A DNA stretch of 64,000 bases from assembly GCF_014898055.3 (NCBI RefSeq), contig NW_023601543.1, positions 58,978,566-59,042,565 of the forward strand, written 5' to 3'. Below the pieces are notes generated by a model. That model was not told where the DNA came from. It worked only from the letters and a program-made list of their open reading frames with translations, and made no database searches. The first letter of the stretch is position 1; each line of letters begins with the position of its first letter. Source of the stretch: Talpa occidentalis. Lineage: Eukaryota > Chordata > Mammalia > Eulipotyphla > Talpidae. Positions 57,165-64,000 of this stretch are shown piece after piece. The translations under genes were made by a program, and so were the position numbers.

Positions 57165-57960
57165 ATATTTTTATATTAAGAAATTGAAAATGTTTTCCAT
57201 TAGGAAATATGTAAGGGAAAAAATAAGAAGGATATACTTCAAGCAGAAAGAAAGTAATACCAGGTGGGAAATATGAGATACAAAAGGAAAGAAGAAGAAA
57301 TAAAATATCAAATATATGAATAAAGTTAAAAGAAAGTTGAATGTATGAAATAATAATGTCCTGCAAATTTATGAAAAAGAAAATAATGAAGTCAAAGTTC
57401 CTGGTAGTAGCTAATGAATTTGTATGTTTTCAGGACACAAGGATAATATATAAAATTAAATTGTATTTATATATACTAGTAATGAATTATTGAAATGCTC
57501 CAATTTTAAGAAAGCATACCATTTCAAATAGCTAAAATAACAATGAAACACTTATAAATGATCTATAGATTTAACACAATTACAATCAGATTTTCAGATT
57601 TTTTAATAGCTATCTAAAAATGATTCTTAGATTTACATTGAAAGATAAGAAAATAAATACGTGAAAGAATTTTGAAAAAGAAAAAAAATGTAGAAGGACT
57701 TTCATTACCTGATTTCAAGACTTACTATAAAACTACAGTAATCAAGCCAGTGTGGTATGGGCAAAAAGAAATACACATGGATCCATAGGATAGAGTAGAT
57801 ATTCCGGAAATAGACCCACTCAAATATGGTCAATTCATGCAAAGTAATTCAATGTAGAAAGGATAGTCTTACCAACAGTGCTAGAACAATTGGACATACT
57901 AGGTACAAATGAGCCTTATTCTACACCTCACATGTGATACAAAAATAATGAAAAATATTG
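57165..57960 (+). mobile_element. Old L1 ORF2 fragment, sense
   Basis: Plus-strand ORF2 middle: CTTTCATTACCTGATTTCAA, CTACAGTAATCAAGCCAGTG, GTATGGGCAAAAAGAAATAC, then a GGACATACTAGGTACAAA-like end. It lies head to head with the antisense L1 on its left. Confidence 0.65.
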
Positions 57961-58821
57961 CTCGGGAAAGTGTACCTGTGTAGGAGGAAACATCAAGAAG
58001 CCAAACTCACAGCTTCTGCCTTCTGGGTGTTTACAGTTTGTTGTCTCTCTTCACCTTTTTTAATACCCCCAAGAACACTTATATACCTTTAACTATATTC
58101 CTTCATTTTTGAATGCTTATGAATGATTTATATATACATGTTTATTTATGCATATATAATTGTGAAAGGACAGTTAAAGTAGGAAAATAGGAAATATTTA
58201 TACTTAAAAGTCTTTAGAATACACATGATTCTCAATAATGAAGTTCCATGTGGGTGCTAGAAATGTGGGCAAAACAGAGCCAGTACATGATACAACCTCT
58301 GCCTTAGGAGACTTATCTGGTGAAACACATAAAACAGAATCCACATAAAACAGAATCCTTCCATAAGACATACCGCACAATCCTAGATTTGTCAAACTGG
58401 CCTAAAGTGTTGACAAAACTCAGGGAAGCAATGATGAGCATGATGCTATAAAAGAGGCTAATCAGAGGACGTACATTTGGAAAAGGTGTTGTTATTTGGT
58501 TAAGCTGCAGGGCAATCCAGAGAGAAACACTTCAAATGAAGAGAGGAATAAGATTCAAGACTCAGAGGTGAAATGAATGTGGTAAATAAATAGGTAAGTT
58601 TCCATTGCAAACGTGAGCTTTACCAATCGCTGTGGTTGACATCAGGGTTTTTAATGTGTATAACCAAAATGGGTAGGATGGGGGGAGGTATAGGGTATGT
58701 GTGGATATGAAGCTATTTAAGAGATCATTTTAGAATGCATGAACATTTAAATTAAATGTGTTAACTTGGATCCTGTGCCCAACAGTTCTCAAAGTGTTAT
58801 CTCTTCAGCATGGTTTTTATT
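57961..58821. other. Unassigned DNA
   Basis: No gene or repeat recognised. Confidence 0.4.
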
Positions 58822-59645
58822 TATAGCTGAGCAGTATTCCATTGTGTATATATACCACATGGTCTTTATTCAGTCATCTGTTGTTGGGCCTTTAGGATGT
58901 TTCTATACCTTGGCTATTGTAAATCATCCTGTAATGAACACAGGGATGCATATGTCCCTTTGAATTAGTGTTTTTGTATTCTTTAGGCAGATACCTTTAA
59001 GTGGGATTTGGATCATATGGTAGACAGACCTACTTGTAATATTTTGAGAAACCTCCACAGTTTTCCATAGGGATTGGACCAATCCTCATTCACACCAACA
59101 ATGTATGAGGGATTCTTTTACTCCACACCCTTGGCAACACTTCTTATTTGTGGTCTTTTTGATATGAGTCATTCTCTTGCCTATGAGGTGGTATCTCACT
59201 GTGGTTTTGATTTGCATTTCCCTGATAATAAGTGATGATGAGTATTTTTTTCCACAGTGGAATACTATTCATCTCTGAAAAGGATGAAATGGTATTTGCA
59301 GTAACATGAATGGAACTGGAGGGGATTACACTAAGCAAAATAAGTTGGGAGAAAGAAAAATACCCAATGAATCCATGGATATGTGGAATATAAAGAAAAA
59401 AAGCAAAGGAACAAACAAAACTAAACCCAAACAAATCCTTGAAATCTGACTGCAAAACTGAGGCTACCAGAGGGGAAAGGTGGGGAGTTTGAGGGGGGTT
59501 AGGCAGCAAAATAGACTATGGTGGAGGATAACTGGGGCTTTGGTGGTGGACTTGGTGTGGTCACATATAATCCAAGGTGTGAAACTGTACCTGTAAAACA
59601 TATCCAGTGTTATAAGTCAATGTTATCTCAATAAACATGATTAAA
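58822..59645 (+). mobile_element. L1 3' end with inverted 5' part (twin priming)
   Basis: 58822-59248 is L1 ORF2 C-terminal sequence on the minus strand (GAGCAGTATTCCATTGTG to GATGATGAGTATTTTTT). At 59249 it switches to plus-strand L1 beginning at almost the same ORF2 point (AGTGGAATACTATTCATC), through the 3' UTR (CTGACTGCAAAACTGAGG, GGGCTTTGGTGGTGGAC) to the tail TTATCTCAATAAACATGATT. The shared break point indicates one insertion with a 5' inversion. I found no convincing target duplication. Confidence 0.8.
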
Positions 59646-59650
59646 AAGAC

Positions 59651-60110
59651 ATATGCATGCCAATAAATGAGAGACCAACCCTGCAAATATTCAAGGGACT
59701 GGGGTAAAAATTCAGGACTTGAGTGATCTAAGTATGCCAGGATATGCCCTCAACAATAATGGAAACATTTTTGCATTTTGCTGCTCTCACTACAAAGGAA
59801 CAGATGACCTCACAGGTTTCTTTGGGATCTGGAGGTACTTAGAAAAGTACCTCTTCAAATAGTGTTATGACTTATATATGGGGTGACACAAAAGTCTGGC
59901 AGCTTTCAGTGGGGCTCAGAGCAGGAAAAAACTCCACAGCAGGCCCAGTTATTTGAATCCTAATACGTAGCACACTCTATGGCATCGGAGGTATCAGAAG
60001 TGGGAAAAATTGTGTGCAGTTGATAGTAATCCCCAATCAGAGGATCACAACAGAGATGCTTGGACTTTTGGAGAAAAACCATGTCATGTAGAGCTTTCAA
60101 AAGATACCCA
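59651..60110. other. Unassigned; possible trace of retroviral pol
   Basis: In one plus frame at about 59885-59955 a short stretch (SFQWGSEQEKT) resembles the RT-connection region of an old endogenous retrovirus pol gene. It is broken by stops after about 25 residues, and the rest is not recognised. Confidence 0.3.
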
Positions 60111-60325
60111 AAACAAGTCAGACTCTGACAACCAAATGGCTCTTACCAGAGGATAAGGAACTGGTTGAGGGGATCAATTTGATAGTGTCTTTGGTAATGG
60201 GTGTGGTACATATATTTATGGAGGTGTGAAGCTTATATAGTATTGCAAACCAGTGGGGGTCCTGAAGCTTATATAGTATTGTAAACCAACAGTACATCAA
60301 TAGAAAATAATTTCAAAAATAAAAT
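60111..60325 (+). mobile_element. L1 3' UTR tail fragment with 34-bp internal duplication
   Basis: ACTCTGACAACCAAATGG, TACCAGAGGATAAGGAAC, GGTGTGGTACATATATTTAT, then GAAGCTTATATAGTATTG followed by an A or C and AACCA, twice (60228 and 60262), and an AATAAA-rich end. Confidence 0.65.
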
Positions 60326-61850
60326 AAATCCTTCTCGTCCTGATAGAGATGGGTTATCAGCTTACTGGGATACCAAGTCATCACGAGGTCTGACTAACTC
60401 TTCTGGAATATTACTGATCATACCCTATTTTCTTTTGCAAAGAATTTCCAGAGCTACCCTGTTCAGTTGCCTGATGAGTCTTTTGTATTTAACTCTCAAG
60501 TCTTCCTCCCACGTAGAATTCCAGCCTAATGTGCTATATGAACAACAGTGCTAATAAATGTTTTGCGATTGGCTCTCTGAAACAAAAGCAGTGATTTGTA
60601 GCATTTGCCAATTTCCATGGTATTAATACTCCCAACCATGGTTGATTTTGAGCTATTAACCTGGTGTGACTGAATACAGAGTTGGGGAAATGCATGGTAT
60701 CCCCAACTACACAGTGTTTCCACCACACAGAAACAACAGATGTTAACAACTTCAAGAAAACGTAATAGAAAATTTAGCAAAATAATTAGGAAGTGATGTA
60801 TTTTATGTATTTTCTACCTTTGTTTTAAATATAATTTTTAAGTGAGACTGTATAATTTTAGTTTGTCTTTCACAGCCATCTCAAAAAATCTGACTATATA
60901 AAAATGGGCTCTCACAGCCAGTCTGAGGTAGTTTCAGGGCATCACCCTGTGATGTTTTCAGTAGGCGTTGAAGTTCTAAGTCATTTTGACCTAAAATTTT
61001 TGATGCTTGGGTGCTGATGGTAGTTCGCATCTCTTTCAATTTTTCCTAACTACTGTTTCAACAAACTGATTCTTTTCTATCTTTCCAAATTAATGATAAG
61101 CCTTTTCAGGGGAACAAAAGGTATATATTTTGCATATTGTGGGATCACAATAAATATTCACTAATATTTGAACCCAAATTTTACATGCCAAACATCAAAG
61201 GCAGGATCTCTAAATTCCAAATGACTCTAATAAGCTGCTCAGATGCACCATGTTTGCATTTTAAATAACATTAGAGTTGTTTTGTTAGAGTGATAGGAAA
61301 TGGCTATCCTGAATGGATCTAATATCATTAAAATGTATTATTCTCATTTCTGGTGTTTCTCCAATCTGCCACACTGGAAGTTCCAGAAATGGATGCAACT
61401 TTAAATGTAAACTCTCCTGAATCTTAGAATCTTGGGAAACACCACTGAATCACTTTAAGTGGGTTACTAGCGGGGCATGATTAGCTTTTTCATCATCTGA
61501 CCCATTTCACACATTGATATTCTCCAAGGACTTTTATCCCTGGAAACACAGTATCACTGAAACAACAAGTAACTCATGAAGAATTTAACTGCACGCTCTC
61601 TCCAAAGTACCAGACATTGGAGAAAACCATGAATGTATTGATAGTGCTACAAATCATCCAAGGAACTATTTGGCTGAGTATAATGGAGCTCCAAATTAAT
61701 CATAGTAAAATTTGAATAACTCTTCGGGACTATTACCTATATTACCTATAGTGGCAATGATCTATATTGCTTCCATCTAAACTGTTGAGTGATTATTTGC
61801 AGGAAATAAAAGTGCCAGGCTTGCTGAAAGTACATGATTATAAATAGTTA
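60326..61850. other. Unassigned DNA
   Basis: No gene or repeat recognised. Open frames at 60526-60780 (minus) have no domain that I know. Confidence 0.45.
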
Positions 61851-61939
61851 TGTTTGTGTGTGTGTATGTTTGTGTGGAGGCACACACATGCAGTTATATG
61901 TGCATATGTACATCTATATATATATATATATATATATAG
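61851..61939. repeat. TG/CA and (TA)n compound microsatellite
   Basis: A TG run (61851-61876), a short GGAGG spacer, a CA run (61881-61888) and, after 25 bases, about twelve TA units (61914-61938). The TG and CA arms can pair as a hairpin. Confidence 0.88.
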
Positions 61940-63249
61940 TTACTGGTCCTAGAATAACTGTATTGAAGAAATTTTTCCACCTTCTGCAGTTCTCATTTCC
62001 TGATAAACCTTATATATTGACAAATTTTTCCAATAATTAATGGCTATACAGAGAGATTAACATCAACGATAAAGAAAGCCTCAGGTCCTCTGGGGTTTAA
62101 AGAATTATCTTGGTTTAATATATTTATTTCAGTTGATGTTTGTTCTAATTACCTCATCTCTTCTTAACTGGAGCCTTGTAAAAATAAATTAGATTCAATA
62201 ATTAGCAGTAATCCTTTTTAACTTCTTCAGATAATGGTCTAAATGAACAAATATTATAGTGCATGTACAAATACCATTTCAAGAGTTTTTTCAGACTTGA
62301 ATTCATTTGCAGTTGCATCATATATATCATGTAAGAAAAAACTATTTTGCAGGTATGGAATACATACAAAAATATCTCCTTTATAAATCCTGTTAAGTTA
62401 GTACAAAATTATCCCTATGTCTTACTATTAATGAACATAATAAAATTTAAATATTACTCCAGAAGAGAATTAAATAGAAAAACAATTATTTTTGAATTGT
62501 GAAACTACACTTAAATTTCTAACATCTACTTAAAATATTTCATATTTTAATCATTTAAAAGATATAGGAACTAGATTAAATGATCATTTTACTAAATCGA
62601 ACAGAATCTGCTCAGCTCATCATTTTCCCTCACAAATACCACTCTTGAGTGAGGTATAGATTAAATTAGTTACCTCTCCAAATACATGTCAGTAGTAATG
62701 AACATTCTACTAATCTGCTTCATCTGTGTTGATGCTAGTGGTGGAGCTTTGGTGGAACAGCTGAAAAATAATTTGCACTCCCTTGCCCTTGTCTCCTAGT
62801 TTCCAGTAGCTTCTGCTTGAAACAGAATACTGAAATTGGGTATTATTAAAGATTTAATGCCTGTATAAACACTTTAGTACCAAGCTCTACATGAAATTGG
62901 CATCTGCTCAGTCTATTAATTAAAAAATTTAGATCATAACAAGAAAAATATAAATGAAAACTAAAACAAAAAGTACCATTTTCAACCAATTAGTTTGTCA
63001 AAGCACAGCAATATTGTTGAAGATGAGGGAAACTCACTTTCCCTTGTTCATTGCTAGTAGAAGGGTAACTAATAAAACCTCTATGAATGGAAATTTGAAA
63101 ATATCTAGCAAATACATATTCTCAACATATTACCCAACATAACCAACAATTACTTTCAAAAAAATTATCCAACATGCGCACTGATGGGCAAAATGATACA
63201 TTCAAAGATAATCATACCTTTATTTGTATTGGCAAAAGACTGGGGACAA
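61940..63249. other. Unassigned DNA
   Basis: AT-rich, no gene or repeat recognised. Confidence 0.45.
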
Positions 63250-64000
63250 TATTTTTTTATTTTTTTATATATTTTTTACATCACTGTTAATTTTTAAACA
63301 ATGTTTGCTTCCCCTTCCCCCCAGGTGTAGTCCCCATAGAATTTCCTCCACCAGTTCACCCGTGCACCATCACCTCAGTCCCCTGTGCTCCTCCCTCCCT
63401 CCCTCTGATCCCTCTCCCTCCTCCTCCCCTGCAGGATGTCTCTGATTTATAATTGTCTGTTTTTGTTTTGTTGTGTTTTGTATTCTTATTATATTTTCCC
63501 CTGCTGTCTTATTTGGTTCCCCTATGTTCCTCCTATAAGCGAAACTATCCGATATTTTTCTTTTTCCTTCTGACTTATTTCTCTGAGCATCATTCCTTCT
63601 AGCTCCATCCATGTTGCTGCAAATGGCATGAGTTTATCTCTTTTTGATTGCTGTATATATATTGTGTATATATAACACATCTTCTTGATCCAGTCATGTA
63701 TTTTTAGGCATTTGGGATGTTTCCAGGTTTTACCTATTATAAATAGTGCTGCAATAAACATAGGGGTACAGGTATTTTTTTGAATCAATGTTTTTGTGTC
63801 CTTTGGGTAGATCCCTAGTAGTGGATTTGCCGGGTCATATGATAACTCCATTTTTAGTAGACCGAGGAACCTCCAGACAGCTTTCCATAGTGTTTGGACC
63901 AGTTTGCACTCCCACCAGCAATGTAGTAGAGTTCCTTTTTCACCACATCCTCACCAACATTTGTTGTTGCTAGTTTTTTTTGGATATGTGCCATTCTTAC
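63250..64000 (-). mobile_element. Young L1 3' end, antisense, running out of the window
   Basis: Tail side at about 63250, a 3' UTR with a strong G-rich tract on the minus strand (complement of 63311-63326 and 63389-63432), then the ORF2 C-terminus. Similarity to the young L1 at 18345-19160 is high. The 5' end and right target duplication lie outside the window. Confidence 0.9.
63522..63950 (-). pseudogene. L1 ORF2 C-terminal fragment, open for 142 codons
   Basis: Open minus-strand frame ending at TAG 63522-63524. It contains the cysteine-rich [18 protein letters not shown] stretch and the [30 protein letters not shown] and FAATWMELEGMMLREISQ landmarks of the ORF2 C-terminus. A TGA at 63951-63953, in place of an arginine codon, closes it upstream. 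The usual YTMEYYSAIKK stretch is altered by a local change near 63650. No catalytic domain is in view. Confidence 0.85.

Noticed and set aside
1..64000. Even-toed ungulate or whale origin, because the SINE head GGGCCTCCCTGGTGGC resembles Bov-tA/CHR heads
   Set aside because: Only the first bases are alike. The body and tail differ from those families as I know them, and no typical ruminant, pig, camel or whale repeats were seen. A bat remains the better guess, though unproven.
1..64000. A previously undescribed defence system, gene cluster or other new biological system
   Set aside because: I looked on both strands. Apart from L1 remnants, one pseudogene and LTRs, no frame shows a coherent protein. 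The unassigned stretches contain only chance-length frames.

Overview
This is ordinary mammalian intergenic or intronic DNA made almost entirely of transposable elements. I found no intact protein-coding gene, no structural RNA gene, no CRISPR array and nothing bacterial. The organism is inferred from its repeats. There are about 27 copies of one roughly 265-bp SINE with a tRNA-like head (A and B boxes), alongside L1 of many ages, L2, MIR, MLT1-type LTRs and a Tigger/pogo-like DNA transposon. The SINE is not the cow/whale, pig, camel, horse, carnivore or primate family as I know them. Its length and structure fit the tRNA-derived SINE of horseshoe and leaf-nosed bats (Rhin-1 type), so a rhinolophoid bat is my best guess. 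That guess is inference, not proof.

Layout. 1-1.5 kb: unassigned DNA. 2.4-8.3 kb: an old antisense L1 cut up by an LTR-like insert, an MLT1 LTR, a younger sense L1 3' end and several SINEs, followed by an old sense L1. 8.7-9.5 kb: a Tigger-like DNA transposon. 10-16.9 kb: L1 3' tails, MIR fragments, two SINEs and unassigned DNA. 16.9-24 kb: a long old antisense L1 holding two young L1 insertions (one inverted by twin priming, with a perfect 15-bp target duplication) and five SINEs. 25.5-26.5 kb and 29-32.9 kb: sense L1s; the second carries a nested SINE pair and a 337-bp foreign patch.

32.88-33.73 kb: a processed pseudogene that I recognise as IKZF5 (Pegasus, a C2H2 zinc-finger protein of the Ikaros family). 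It ends at a SINE and an assembly gap (33901-34000). 34-35.1 kb: two solo LTRs of one endogenous retrovirus family; a third sits at 49.1-49.5 kb. 36.3-37.6 kb: probable old LTR material. 39.2-45.6 kb: a very old antisense L1 with younger L1s and five SINEs nested in it. 47-48.1 kb: an MLT1 LTR split by another LTR-like element. 49.8-52 kb: L2, L1 and MIR remnants. 53.9-59.6 kb: L1 pieces in both orientations, including a second inverted (twin-primed) copy. 60-63 kb: mostly unassigned. 63.25 kb to the end: a young antisense L1 running out of the window.

No set of genes works together here. The content is a layered record of retrotransposition: old L1 and MIR/L2, then MLT1 and other LTRs, then younger L1 and the SINE subfamilies. 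The most informative items are the twin-primed L1s with their junctions, the IKZF5 retrocopy, the nested SINE pair that gives a relative age order, and the under-sized assembly gap. Repeat subfamily names are from memory of consensus patterns; exact names need a library search.
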